DNA of 64,000 nucleotides from Amycolatopsis orientalis DSM 43388 (lineage in GTDB: Bacteria; Actinomycetota; Actinomycetes; Mycobacteriales; Pseudonocardiaceae), in contig NZ_ASXG01000045.1 in assembly GCF_000411975.1 (NCBI RefSeq), forward strand, positions 1 to 64,000, written 5' to 3'. A model generated the notes under the pieces. The model was given only the letters and a program-made list of their open reading frames with translations, ran no database searches and was not told the DNA's origin. Below, piece after piece: positions 25,689-34,726 of the stretch. The first letter of the stretch is position 1. Every line of letters begins with the position of its first letter. A program made the position numbers and the translations under genes.

Positions 25689-26607
25689 AACGGATCCTCG
25701 GGTCGAGAACGGCGTAGAGCAGGTCCACGATCAGGCTCATCAGCAGATACACCACCACCAGCAGCACGACGACGCCGACGACGGTCGCGCTTTCCCGGTT
25801 CTGGAGCCCGCGGAAGATCAGCCCGCCGAGACCGTTGATGTTGAACACGCCCTCGGTCACGATCGCCCCGCCCATCAGCGCGCCGAGGTCGGTGCCGAGG
25901 AAGGTCAGCACCGGGATCACCGAGTTGCGCAGCAGGTGAATGCCGATGACGCGGCTGTTGGGCTGGCCCTTCGCGATCGCGGTGCGGATGTAGTCGGCGT
26001 GCCGGTTTTCCGCGATCGACGTTCTCGTCAGCCTGGCGACATAAGCCATCGACAGGCTGCCGAGCGCGATGCCGGGCACGATCAGCTCGCCGATGCTCGG
26101 GTCGTCCGAGACGCTGGCGTCGATGATGCCCAGGTTCACGCCGAGCACGATCTGCAGCACGATCGCGGTGACGAACACCGGCAGCGAGATCAGGAACGTG
26201 GTCGAGACCAGCACCAGGTTGTCGAGGAAACCCTTGCCGCGCAAGCCGGTCAGCACGCCGGCGGTCAGGCCGATGACCGCCTCGATGAGCACCGCGACGA
26301 GCGCCAGACGCAACGTGATCGGGTAGGAGGTGGCGATCATCTCGCCTACCGAGGACCCGTTGAACGTCTCGCCCCAGTCGCCGCTGAACAGGCTGCCGAG
26401 ATACTTGAAGTACTGGACGAACAGGTTGTCGTTGAGGTGGAACTTCTCGGTCATCAGGTCGATATAGGCCTGCGGGCAGGCTTGCTGACCGCATTTGCCG
26501 GAGAACGGGTCCCCGGGAACGGCCCACACCAGTGCGTAGATCAGGAAGGTGGTGCCGAAGAACACCGGGATCAGCTGGAGCAGGCGACGCAGGACGTAGC
26601 GAATCAT
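25681..26607 (-). CDS. dppB: Oligo/dipeptide ABC importer permease (DppB/OppB type)
   Basis: A 308-residue membrane subunit with about six TM helices. It begins with the family hallmark MIRYVLRRLLQLIPVFFGTTF. The EAA-like loop is ADYIRTAIAKGQPNSRVIGIHLLRNS, shown here only as the landmark near residues 205-230. The gap after the binding-protein gene is about 105 bases, within the same operon. Confidence 0.92.
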   Translation of the reverse strand: MIRYVLRRLLQLIPVFFGTTFLIYALVWAVPGDPFSGKCGQQACPQAYIDLMTEKFHLNDNLFVQYFKYLGSLFSGDWGETFNGSSVGEMIATSYPITLRLALVAVLIEAVIGLTAGVLTGLRGKGFLDNLVLVSTTFLISLPVFVTAIVLQIVLGVNLGIIDASVSDDPSIGELIVPGIALGSLSMAYVARLTRTSIAENRHADYIRTAIAKGQPNSRVIGIHLLRNSVIPVLTFLGTDLGALMGGAIVTEGVFNINGLGGLIFRGLQNRESATVVGVVVLLVVVYLLMSLIVDLLYAVLDPRIRYD

Positions 26608-26711
26608 GCGTGGTTCCTAAGAGTGCGCGCCGGGCCCGGAGTGCCCGCGCCTGGCTGGTGGCCGGCGCGGACACTCTCGAGCCGCGTGGTGGGAACGGAC
26701 GAGTCAGCGCA

Positions 26712-28340
26712 TCACTTCTTGAGGACCTCGACCGACGAGTAGTCCGCGCGGCGGCGGAAGTCGAGGACCACGGTCTTGGTGTGCTTCGACTTGGCCGCGA
26801 CGCCCTTCTCGTCCCACACCGGGATCGAGGGCAGGTCCTTCGCGATCAAGTCCTCGGCCTGCTGGTACAGCTTGACCGCGGCGTCCTTGTCCGCCGTCGA
26901 GTCGGCCTGCTTCAGCATCGCGTCGACCTGCGGGTTGGAGTACATCGAGTCGTTCGACGAGGCCCCGGTGCGGTACAGCGGGTTGAGGAAGTCCTCAATG
27001 GACGGATAGTCCGCGGACCAGTCGGAACGGCCCATGCCGGTCAGTTTGTGGCCGGTCACGATGCTGCGCCACTGGCCGAAGTCGGTCGCCGGAACGAAAT
27101 CGCATTCGACGCCGAGCGTGTTCTTGATGCTGTTGCACGCGGCCACCAGCGGTTCCTTGCGCCCGCCGTCGGCGTTCGACGCGATGGTGAGCTTGCCCTT
27201 GAACCCGGACTTCGCGAAGAGTTCCTTGGCCTTCGCCGGATTGAACTTGCAGTACTCGCCGCACACGCCCGGCCGGAAGCCCGCGATGCCCTGCGACACG
27301 TAGCTGTCCGCCGGCACATAGGTGTCGTGCATGACCGTCTTGGTGATCTGCGCGCGGTCGATCGCCATCGAGATCGCCCGGCGCAGGTCCAGGTTGTTGT
27401 AGCCCGGCACGTAGTACGGCACCGCGATCGTGCTGATGCCCAGCAGGTGCCCGGTGACCAGGTTGTCCTTGAGGTCGGTCTTGTACTTCTCCGCGGTGAG
27501 CGCGGACGGCGGCAGCGTCTCGATGAAGTCGAGCTTGTTGCTCAGCAGGTCCTGGTAGGCGGTTTCCTGGCTGGCGTAGATCTTGACGTCCAGGTCCTTG
27601 AACTTGACCTTGTCCGGGCCCTGGTAGTCGTCGAACCGGGTCAGCTTGATGTCCACGTTCGGCGTGCGGCTGACGAACTTCATCGGGCCGTTGCCGATCG
27701 GGTGCTTCGCGAAGGCGTCCGGGTCCTTGAAGAAGGAATCCGGCAGCGGCGCGAACGCGGTGTAGCCGATCTTGGTCGTGAACACGGAGAACGGCGCGTC
27801 CAGCGTCACCTGGAACTCGTAGTCGCCCTTGACGACCAGGCCGGACATCTTGTCCTTGGCCGGCTTCGCCGCCTTGTCGTCCGGGTGGACGTCGGAGTAG
27901 CCCTGGATGTTCTCGAAGAACGTGCTGTTGATCTGGCCGTTCGCCGAGTTGGCCCCGTAGTTCCAGGCGTCGACGAAGTTCTTCGCCTTGACCTCGGTGC
28001 CGTCGTGGAACTTCCAGCCGTGCTTGATCTTGATGTCGTAGACCTTGGAGTCGGTCGTGGTGATCGAATCCGCCATCAAGTTGTACGGCTCGCCGCTGTC
28101 GCCCTTGTACGCGACGAGACCGGAGAACATCGGGTCGACGGCTTTGGAACCGCCGAGTTCGTTGGTGTTCGTGGGGATCAGCGTGTTCTGCGGTTCCGTG
28201 CCGTAGACCGTGAAGGTCCCGTTCGGATCCGCTTCCCCCGACGACCCGCTGCTGGATCCGCCGCCCCCACAGGCGGTCAGGAGCAGTGACAAGGTTGTCA
28301 CGACCGCGGCCGCGCTCCAGAGCCTGGATGAACCCCGCAT
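26712..28340 (-). CDS. Peptide-binding lipoprotein of the ABC importer (family 5 solute-binding protein)
   Basis: A 542-residue extracellular binding protein. The signal peptide ends in the lipobox LLLTACGGGG with Cys24 as the lipidation site, followed by a Gly/Ser linker. The SBP_bac_5 fold is recognisable from TNELGGSKAVDPMFSGLV near the start and from segments such as VLDAPFSVFTTKIGY. ATG 28340 is chosen because GGAGG lies 4 bases upstream; a TTG 24 bases earlier is weaker. First gene of the dpp operon. The ligand could be di- or oligopeptides, or another compound handled by this broad family. Confidence 0.92.
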   Translation of the reverse strand: MRGSSRLWSAAAVVTTLSLLLTACGGGGSSSGSSGEADPNGTFTVYGTEPQNTLIPTNTNELGGSKAVDPMFSGLVAYKGDSGEPYNLMADSITTTDSKVYDIKIKHGWKFHDGTEVKAKNFVDAWNYGANSANGQINSTFFENIQGYSDVHPDDKAAKPAKDKMSGLVVKGDYEFQVTLDAPFSVFTTKIGYTAFAPLPDSFFKDPDAFAKHPIGNGPMKFVSRTPNVDIKLTRFDDYQGPDKVKFKDLDVKIYASQETAYQDLLSNKLDFIETLPPSALTAEKYKTDLKDNLVTGHLLGISTIAVPYYVPGYNNLDLRRAISMAIDRAQITKTVMHDTYVPADSYVSQGIAGFRPGVCGEYCKFNPAKAKELFAKSGFKGKLTIASNADGGRKEPLVAACNSIKNTLGVECDFVPATDFGQWRSIVTGHKLTGMGRSDWSADYPSIEDFLNPLYRTGASSNDSMYSNPQVDAMLKQADSTADKDAAVKLYQQAEDLIAKDLPSIPVWDEKGVAAKSKHTKTVVLDFRRRADYSSVEVLKK

Positions 28341-28545
28341 GTCCCCTCCGATTCTCGCGTCCAAATAGCGAGAGGGAGGCTAGCTAAATTGGCCCTTCGT
28401 AACCGGATCGCCGGGTTGCACCTGAATAACGACACCGTTCATCACCCGGTCAGCTCACAACTAACTGCGCTTGATGACTTTTGGTGCTTTTGGTACGGGT
28501 CCGGGCGCGGGATGCGCACCCGGTTACCTCGGCATTGCGGAGCGT

Positions 28546-29499
28546 TCAGGCGAGCGACAAGGCGATGCCGTCCAGGATGTCGTGCTCGCTGACCACCAGC
28601 TGGTCCGGACCACCGCGCGCGGCGAGTTCCTCGGCGAGCACCTGGACGACGACCGCGCCGCCGCCGATCACGTCGACCCGGCCGGGGTGGATCACCGGGT
28701 TCCCGGCGCGGGTCGCGCGGTCTTCCGAGAGGAGCTGCCGGGCGAGGTCGTCGATCTGGCCGTGCGTCAGCTTTGACAGGTGCACGCGCTCGGAGTCGTA
28801 CTCGGGCAGGCCGAGCGAAACCGCGGACAACGTGGTCACGGTGCCGGCGACGCCGATCCAGGTGCGGGCCTTCGCGACGTCCACGACGTCGAACGCCTTG
28901 GCGAGGATGCCGCGCGCCAGTTCGCGGGCGGCGGCGATTTCGTCCGCGGTCGGCGGGTCGCCCTTCAGCGCGCGCTCGGTGATCCGGACGCAGCCGATGT
29001 CGACGGATTTCGCGGCGAGCACCTCGGCCTCGCGGCCGTTCCAGGTGCCGAGGACGAGTTCGGTCGAGCCGCCGCCGACGTCGACGACCACGAACGGCCC
29101 GTCGTCCGGGTCCTGCTCGCCGACCGCGCCGGTGAAGGACAGCCGGGCCTCCTCGTCGCCGCTGATCACCTCGGCCTCGACGCCGAGCGTTTCGCGGGTC
29201 ATCGCGAAGAACTCGTCGCGGTTGCTCGCGTCGCGGGTCGCGGAGGTGGCGACCATGCGCACCTTCTCGACGCCCTTGCGCCGCGCGGCGACGGTGTAGT
29301 CCGCGAGCGCGGCACGGGTGCGCTCGAGCGCTTCCGGCGCGAGCCGGCCGGTGGCGTCGACGCCCTGGCCGAGCCGCACGATGCGCATCTCGCGGTGCAG
29401 ATCGCGCAGGTCGACCGTGCCGTCGTGGCGCGGGGTCAACTCGGCGACGAGCAGACGGATGGAGTTGGTCCCACAGTCGATCGCAGCTACCCGAGGCAT
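28546..29499 (-). CDS. Ppx/GppA exopolyphosphatase-family phosphatase
   Basis: A 317-residue ASKHA-fold enzyme acting on polyphosphate or pppGpp. The phosphate-binding loop P1 is AIDCGTNSIRLLVAE near the N-terminus. The second is VVDVGGGSTELVLG (about 143-156), and an adenosine-like motif GVAGTVTTLSA follows. The short form, without the long C-terminal HD domain, is usual in actinobacteria. ATG 29499 follows TAAAGT by about 9 bases. In M. tuberculosis the orthologous gene follows eno, ftsB and DUF501 directly; here it is separated from them by the SDR/LysR/transglycosylase genes. Confidence 0.9.
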   Translation of the reverse strand: MPRVAAIDCGTNSIRLLVAELTPRHDGTVDLRDLHREMRIVRLGQGVDATGRLAPEALERTRAALADYTVAARRKGVEKVRMVATSATRDASNRDEFFAMTRETLGVEAEVISGDEEARLSFTGAVGEQDPDDGPFVVVDVGGGSTELVLGTWNGREAEVLAAKSVDIGCVRITERALKGDPPTADEIAAARELARGILAKAFDVVDVAKARTWIGVAGTVTTLSAVSLGLPEYDSERVHLSKLTHGQIDDLARQLLSEDRATRAGNPVIHPGRVDVIGGGAVVVQVLAEELAARGGPDQLVVSEHDILDGIALSLA

Positions 29500-29679
29500 G
29501 GCTCCGACTTTACTTGGTCTCCGGCGCTTCGCAGGCGAGGCGGGCATAGGCAGGTCCTATGCCCCCTCGGCGACATTTGGTCTTTGCCTTTCTCGCTTTT
29601 CCGGCTCTACGGTTGACGTGTTCGCCGCATTTCGCTTCGCGGCGGTTTTCTTCTCCTTTTACCGAGAGGTTTTATTGAC

Positions 29680-30420
29680 ATGCCCGATTACGGGATAGCG
29701 GGAAAGCGCGCGGTGGTCACCGGCGGTTCCCGCGGAATCGGCGCGGCGATCGTGGCGCGATTGCTGGCCGCGGGCGCGACCGTGCTCACCACTGCCCGGA
29801 CGGCCAGCCCGGTGCCGGCGGGAGCGTCCTTCGTCGAGGCCGACGTCCGTACGCCAGCTGGCGCCCAGATCGTCGCCTCGGCCGCGCAGGAGATCCTCGG
29901 CGGTGTCGACCTGCTGGTCCACAACGCGGGAGGCGCGCGTCCGCACCCCAGCGGCCTGGCCATCCCCGACGACGAATGGCAGGACGCGCTGTCGGTGAAC
30001 CTGCTGGCCGCGGTCCGCCTGGACGCGCTGCTGGCCCCGGGTATGGCCGACCGCCGGTCAGGCGCGATCGTGCACATCTCCACCGCCGCGGTCCGGCCGC
30101 CGTTCCCGCCATTCCTGCACTATGTGGCGGCGAAAACGGCGCTGGAGGCGTACAGCCGGGGCCTGGCCGCCGAACTCGCCCCGTCCGGCGTCCGCGTCAA
30201 CACCGTGTCCCCCGGCCGGACCGCCACCCCCGGCGGCTTGGCGACGCGCGAGCAGTGGGCGAGCCTGTCGCCCAGCGCTGCCGACTTCCCCGAGGTCCCG
30301 CTGGGCCGCGAAGGCGAACCCGACGACATCGCCGACGCCGTGCTGTTCCTGCTGTCCGACCAGGCGAGCTGGCTGACCGGAAGCGGCCTGGCCGTCGACG
30401 GAGGCGAATACCCGCGATGA
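29680..30420 (+). CDS. Short-chain dehydrogenase/reductase
   Basis: A 246-residue Rossmann-fold oxidoreductase. Cofactor motif TGGSRGIGAAI (about 14-24), NAGG near residue 87, catalytic Ser in HISTAAV and Tyr/Lys in HYVAAKTA. The C-terminus reads SGLAVDGGEYPR. Acidic residues after the second strand are absent (ARTAS), so NADP is likelier. It overlaps the next SDR gene as ATGA. The 180 bases upstream are noticeably richer in T than the neighbours, including TTTTATTGAC directly before the ATG. Confidence 0.9.
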   Translation: MPDYGIAGKRAVVTGGSRGIGAAIVARLLAAGATVLTTARTASPVPAGASFVEADVRTPAGAQIVASAAQEILGGVDLLVHNAGGARPHPSGLAIPDDEWQDALSVNLLAAVRLDALLAPGMADRRSGAIVHISTAAVRPPFPPFLHYVAAKTALEAYSRGLAAELAPSGVRVNTVSPGRTATPGGLATREQWASLSPSAADFPEVPLGREGEPDDIADAVLFLLSDQASWLTGSGLAVDGGEYPR

Positions 30421-31151
30421 ACAGTTATCAAGGCAAAACCGCGGTCATTACCGGCGGCAGCGCTGGAATTGGTTTCGCCACCGCGAAATTGTTCGCCGAC
30501 GGCGGAGCGCGCGTAATCATCACTGGCCGTTCCCCATCGCGCCTCGACGCTGCGTTAGCTCAGCTCGGCAACGACGCAACCGCTGTCCGCGGCGATGTGG
30601 CGTCCCTCTCCGACCTGGACGCGCTGGCCGGCCAGGTACCCGGCCCGGTCGACGCCCTGTTCGTCAACGCCGGAGCCGCCCGGACAGCGCCGTTCGAGTC
30701 GGTCACCGAGGAGCAGTTCGACGAGGACTTCGCGGTCAACGTCAAGGGCGCGTACTTCACCGTGCAGAAGCTCGCGCCGCTGCTGCGCTCCGGAGCGGGT
30801 GTCGTGCTGACCACCTCGACCGCGAACGTCATGGGCCTGCCGGAAACGAGCGTCTACTCGGCAGGTAAAGCGGCCGTGCGGTCGATGGCCCGCACGCTCG
30901 CTGCCGAACTGCTCCCGCGCGGCGTCCGGGTCAACGCGATCAGCCCCGGCCCGATCGACACGGAAATCCTCGAAGCCGGGATGTCCGCCGCGGAGGCCGC
31001 GCAGTTCAAGGCCGCACGAGCCGCCGCGAACCCGATGAAACGGCTGGGCACCCCGGAGGAGATCGCCCGCGCCGTCGCGTTCCTGGCCTTCGACGCCACC
31101 TTCACCACCGGCGTCGAACTGGTCGTGGACGGCGGCGACACGCAGCTCTGA
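30417..31151 (+). CDS. Short-chain dehydrogenase/reductase
   Basis: A 244-residue SDR, coupled to the preceding one by an ATGA overlap. Motifs are TGGSAGIGFAT, NAGAAR, catalytic TSTANV and VYSAGKAA, with the cofactor-selecting TGRSPSR suggesting NADP. It contains a TTA codon (codon 47). The pair may act on one substrate, and the convergent LysR gene 3 bases away is a possible regulator. Substrate unknown. Confidence 0.9.
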   Translation: MNSYQGKTAVITGGSAGIGFATAKLFADGGARVIITGRSPSRLDAALAQLGNDATAVRGDVASLSDLDALAGQVPGPVDALFVNAGAARTAPFESVTEEQFDEDFAVNVKGAYFTVQKLAPLLRSGAGVVLTTSTANVMGLPETSVYSAGKAAVRSMARTLAAELLPRGVRVNAISPGPIDTEILEAGMSAAEAAQFKAARAAANPMKRLGTPEEIARAVAFLAFDATFTTGVELVVDGGDTQL

Positions 31152-31154
31152 GCT

Positions 31155-32048
31155 TCAGGCGGCCGGAGACACCGGCTGCTCCCACGTCTCCTGCCGCAGA
31201 AACTCGAGCAACGCCATCTCCGCTGGCCCCGCCCCGGGCCGGACCGCCGCGACGACGGGCTGGGACACGACCGGGAACACCGGCCGGACGAGGTGCTCGT
31301 GCCCTTCCGGCACCGCCGACGCCGGAACGAGCGTCACTCCCAGCCCGTGCGCGGCCCAGCGCACCGCAGTCGAGGTCTGCGACACCCGCGCGACCGCGGT
31401 CGGCTTCAACCCGTTGTCGCGCAACACTTCGGTCAGGAAACCGTCGAGCGCGCTGTCCGGGTCGAACCTGATCCACTGCTCCTCTTCCAGCTCCCGCAGC
31501 CCGATCCGGTCCTTCTTGAACAACCGATGCTTGGGCCCGAGGACGACCACGAACTCCTCGTCGCCGAGGTGGTGTCCCTCGTACAGCCCCTCGTCGCAGG
31601 CCGAGCCGAGCAACGCGAGATCCAGCACCCCGCGCCGCGCGAGCTGCTCCAGCTCAAGCGGGTTCGGTTCCTCGAAAACGGTCACCGCCAGCCGCGGGTA
31701 TTCCCGCCGCATCGCAGCCAACGCCCCCGGCAGCTGCCGGGTCCCCAGCCCCATCTGGGCCGCTACGAACAACTCGCCGGCCAACTCGTCCGCACCCGCC
31801 CGCGCGGTCGCCTGCGCCCGCCGGGCCGCCCGTACCGCCACCTCGGCGTCCCGGAGAAACGCCCGGCCCACGACGGTGGGCACCAGCCCGGTGGGCGTGC
31901 GGGAGAAGAGCTGCACGCCGAGTTCCCGCTCGAGCCCCCGGATCTGCTGCGAAACGGACGGCTGAGCGACGTGCAGCGCCTCCGCCGCCGCGGTCACCGA
32001 CCCCGCCTCGGCGACCGCCAAGGCGTACTCGAACTGACGAAGACTCAT
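31155..32048 (-). CDS. LysR-family transcriptional regulator
   Basis: A 297-residue LTTR. The N-terminal winged helix-turn-helix includes AVAEAGSVTAAAEALHVAQPS and QQIRGLERELGVQLFSR (landmarks in residues 12-50). A helical linker precedes the periplasmic-binding-like effector domain from about residue 90. It is convergent with the two SDR genes rather than divergent, which is not the classic LysR layout, so the target is uncertain. Confidence 0.92.
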   Translation of the reverse strand: MSLRQFEYALAVAEAGSVTAAAEALHVAQPSVSQQIRGLERELGVQLFSRTPTGLVPTVVGRAFLRDAEVAVRAARRAQATARAGADELAGELFVAAQMGLGTRQLPGALAAMRREYPRLAVTVFEEPNPLELEQLARRGVLDLALLGSACDEGLYEGHHLGDEEFVVVLGPKHRLFKKDRIGLRELEEEQWIRFDPDSALDGFLTEVLRDNGLKPTAVARVSQTSTAVRWAAHGLGVTLVPASAVPEGHEHLVRPVFPVVSQPVVAAVRPGAGPAEMALLEFLRQETWEQPVSPAA

Positions 32049-32112
32049 CGGCTCCCCTGCGGTAGCGAGGGTTTGTAATGGTGTAATCGAGGCTACCGGA
32101 GGAGCTGCCTGG

Positions 32113-34074
32113 TCAGCCCGCGGTCGTCGAGCTGCTCGACGGGGTGCAGGTCGGAGTCGTCGAGGTAGTCGTGGTCGTGGTGGTTGTGGTGGTTGTGGTG
32201 GCGGATCCGCACGTCGGGCTGCTGGACCCGGTGGTCGGCGTCTCAGTCGGACTCCCGGACGAACTGGTTCGCGGCGGCAACGCGGTAGGCGTCACCGACG
32301 GGCCGCCGGCAGAGACCGGCGGCAACGCCGACTCGGTCGTCCTCGGCCGATCGCCCGGATTCGCCGGCGGCGCGGAACTGGACCTCGTCGGCCCTGGGGC
32401 CCCGACTGGCACCGGACTGTCCGGCACCTGCGCGAAACCCTTGCGATAAGCCTCGGCCCACAGGATGACCGTGGTGACGTAAGCGTCGGAGTTGTTGTAG
32501 CGGTAAATCGCCGTGCGCAGCTGGTCCGGATTGGCCAGATCGAGCCCGCCGGAGCACAGATAACGCGCCGCGGCGAGCGAGGAGTCGAAGAGATTGTTGG
32601 GGTCCGCCTTGCCGTCGCCGTTGCCGTCCGCCGCGTAGCTCCGCCAGGTCGCCGGGACGAACTGGAACGGCCCCACCGCCCGGTCCCACACCGGATCCTG
32701 GTCGAGCACGCCATGGTCGGTGTCCGGAATCGCCGCGTACGGGCTGGTCCCGTTGAGCTGAGGCCCGAGGATCGGCTGGATCGTCGTCCCCGCGGCGTCG
32801 ACATACCCGCCCCGCGCGTGATCCGACTCGATCCGCCCGATGCTCGCGACGAGCGCCCAGTCCAGATGACACTCCGGCTGCTCTTTCCCCACCACGCCCG
32901 CCGCATGCCGATACGCGGCGAGCGCAGTCGCCGGAATCCCCAGCGGCCCGTCCGGAAGGTCGTACGCAGGCAACGGAACCGGAGCGGGCGCGTCCGGCAA
33001 CCGCCCGTCGACCGCGACGCCGCGGATACCCGGGTCGTAGCCCTGATCAGGCATGACGTACGCCGTGCGCACCGCCGGCATCCGCCCGACCCACCCGGCG
33101 ACCGTCCCCGCACCGACGGCCGCTGGAAGCACCCCAAGGACACCGGCGAGCACCGCAACCAACGTCCGATGCCGCGAAGCCACCCACCGAGCGCGATAAC
33201 GTCCGCGGCGAGCCCGAATCCGGACCCGGCCAACCCAGCGCGCCTTGTCCGACGGGGGACCGATGAGTGCTGGGGTTCTCTGGGGTGGGGCAATTTCGGA
33301 ATCCCCGCCTGGCGCTGGTTGGGTGGTTTCTTTGGTGGTTTTTTCGGTGGTCTCTTTGCGCGCTATTTCGCTGCTGTCGTCTTCGCCGCTGCTGTCGTCG
33401 CTCGCGCCGTCGACAGCGACTTCGCCCGCAACTTCACTGCCGACGGCTCCACCACCAGCGCTTACCTCGGCCTCCCCGCCACCGTCTCCAACTGTGTCCC
33501 CGCCAACGTCCGCGCTGCCCGCCCCGCCATCGACGGCATCCGCACTCCCGCCACCGTCAGTCGGGAGCTCACCGCCAGCAACCTCCGCCCCAGCACCCGC
33601 CGAACGACCAGGGAGTCGCTCGCCCGCACCATCCACGACCGCATCAGCACTTCCACCCGCGCCGCTAGCCGAACTACCAGCAAGATCCTCGCCAGCGCGC
33701 GCCGAACCACCGGCAACCCGCCCGTCTGGCTCGCCACCGACTACGTCAGCACTCCCGCCCGCACCAGCCGGACCACCGGCAATCCGCTCGTCCGGCCCAC
33801 CACCGACTACGTCAGCACCCCAACCCGCGCCACCCGCAACATCCGCACCAGCACCCGCCGAACCGCCGGCAGTCCGCTCACCCGCACCATCCACGACCGC
33901 ATCAGCACTTCCGCCCGCGCCGCCAGCCGAACCACCAGCAACATCCGCACCAGCACCCGCCGGACCGCCAGCAGCCCGCTCACCCGCACCGTCCACTCCC
34001 GACGCGCCCAGACCGTCCGCCGCAGGAGACGCCTCAGCGCGCACCGACCGCCGAACTCTGCGTGGCACCCGCAC
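32113..34074 (-). CDS. Membrane-anchored lytic transglycosylase with long low-complexity N-terminus
   Basis: About 653 residues. Residues 20-225 are Gly/Ala/Asp-rich imperfect repeats (for example GAGERTAGGSAGAGADVAGG). Then come an acidic-basic Thr-rich linker, a basic patch (280-303), one TM helix (about 304-326), and an extracellular SLT/MltB-like domain (about 400-545). The catalytic glutamate is Glu416 in SIGRIESDHARGG; GPFQFVPATW and YRYNNSDAYV are the family's other landmarks. The tail is Ser/Pro/Thr-rich, with a run of about a dozen Thr. The enzyme would cleave peptidoglycan glycan strands. GTG 34074 has GGAG-rich DNA upstream, but a start nearer the TM helix cannot be excluded. Confidence 0.8.
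   Translation of the reverse strand: MRVPRRVRRSVRAEASPAADGLGASGVDGAGERAAGGPAGAGADVAGGSAGGAGGSADAVVDGAGERTAGGSAGAGADVAGGAGWGADVVGGGPDERIAGGPAGAGGSADVVGGEPDGRVAGGSARAGEDLAGSSASGAGGSADAVVDGAGERLPGRSAGAGAEVAGGELPTDGGGSADAVDGGAGSADVGGDTVGDGGGEAEVSAGGGAVGSEVAGEVAVDGASDDSSGEDDSSEIARKETTEKTTKETTQPAPGGDSEIAPPQRTPALIGPPSDKARWVGRVRIRARRGRYRARWVASRHRTLVAVLAGVLGVLPAAVGAGTVAGWVGRMPAVRTAYVMPDQGYDPGIRGVAVDGRLPDAPAPVPLPAYDLPDGPLGIPATALAAYRHAAGVVGKEQPECHLDWALVASIGRIESDHARGGYVDAAGTTIQPILGPQLNGTSPYAAIPDTDHGVLDQDPVWDRAVGPFQFVPATWRSYAADGNGDGKADPNNLFDSSLAAARYLCSGGLDLANPDQLRTAIYRYNNSDAYVTTVILWAEAYRKGFAQVPDSPVPVGAPGPTRSSSAPPANPGDRPRTTESALPPVSAGGPSVTPTALPPRTSSSGSPTETPTTGSSSPTCGSATTTTTTTTTTTTSTTPTCTPSSSSTTAG
33560..34010. 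repeat. Imperfect repeats encoding the Gly/Ala-rich N-terminus
   Basis: Segments such as CCGCACCATCCACGACCGCA, CAGCACTTCCGCCCGC and ACCAGCACCCGCCG recur several times on the plus strand. They encode the repeated minus-strand peptide units of the transglycosylase N-terminus. Unit length is irregular (roughly 60-90 bases), which suggests unequal recombination or slippage. Confidence 0.6.
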
Positions 34075-34213
34075 TTTCCGCCCCTCCCCGGCGGGCCCGG
34101 CGGTGCACCCGGGCTCGCCTGCTCGGCGTGAAGCTCTGGTGCGCGCCGCGAAGCATGCCCACTCTGGCGGGCACCGGCCTCTGTGGTGCCTATCCGAGTC
34201 CGAGAACGGAGCG

Positions 34214-34726
34214 TTACCCGGCGCAGTCGCCCGTCGGCCAGCCCTGTTCGCGGACCCACGCGAGCGTTTCGTCGCCGAACGGGTTCACCCCGGGACCGGC
34301 CGCGAGCGTGTGCGCGAGGTGGACGTGCAGGCACTTCACCCGCCCAGGCATCCCGCCCGCGGTCACCTCCGTGCCGAGAGACTCGATGGCGTCCCGCTCG
34401 GCCAGGTACGTCTCGTGCGTGCGCTGGTAAGCCGCCGCGAGGTCCGGGTCGGTGGTGAGCCGTTCGGTCATCTCCTTCATCACGCCGGACGCCTCCAGCG
34501 TGCCGACCATCGACGTCAACCGCGGGCAGGTCAAGTAATACAACGTCGGGAACGGCGTACCGTTCTCCAGTCGCGGATTGGTCTGGACCACCGAGGGATG
34601 CCCGCTGGGGCACCGCGCGGCCACGGCCCGCAAGGCCCGCGGCGGCCGTCCGAGCTGCTGCGCGATGACCTCCCGGTCGGCATCGGTGACGGGCTCGAAT
34701 CGGGGTGTCTCCGTGCTGCTGTTCAC
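34214..34726 (-). CDS. DUF501 family protein
   Basis: A 170-residue conserved protein of unknown function, found in actinobacteria next to ftsB and ppx. Recognisable stretches are VAARCPSGHPSVVQTNPRL, FPTLYYLTCPRL and GVNPFGDETLAWV near the end; paired Cys/His residues could bind metal. The GTG start at 34726 lies 8 bases after TAGCCT, suggesting a leaderless message. It stands about 630 bases from ftsB, farther than in most relatives. Confidence 0.88.
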   Translation of the reverse strand: MNSSTETPRFEPVTDADREVIAQQLGRPPRALRAVAARCPSGHPSVVQTNPRLENGTPFPTLYYLTCPRLTSMVGTLEASGVMKEMTERLTTDPDLAAAYQRTHETYLAERDAIESLGTEVTAGGMPGRVKCLHVHLAHTLAAGPGVNPFGDETLAWVREQGWPTGDCAG

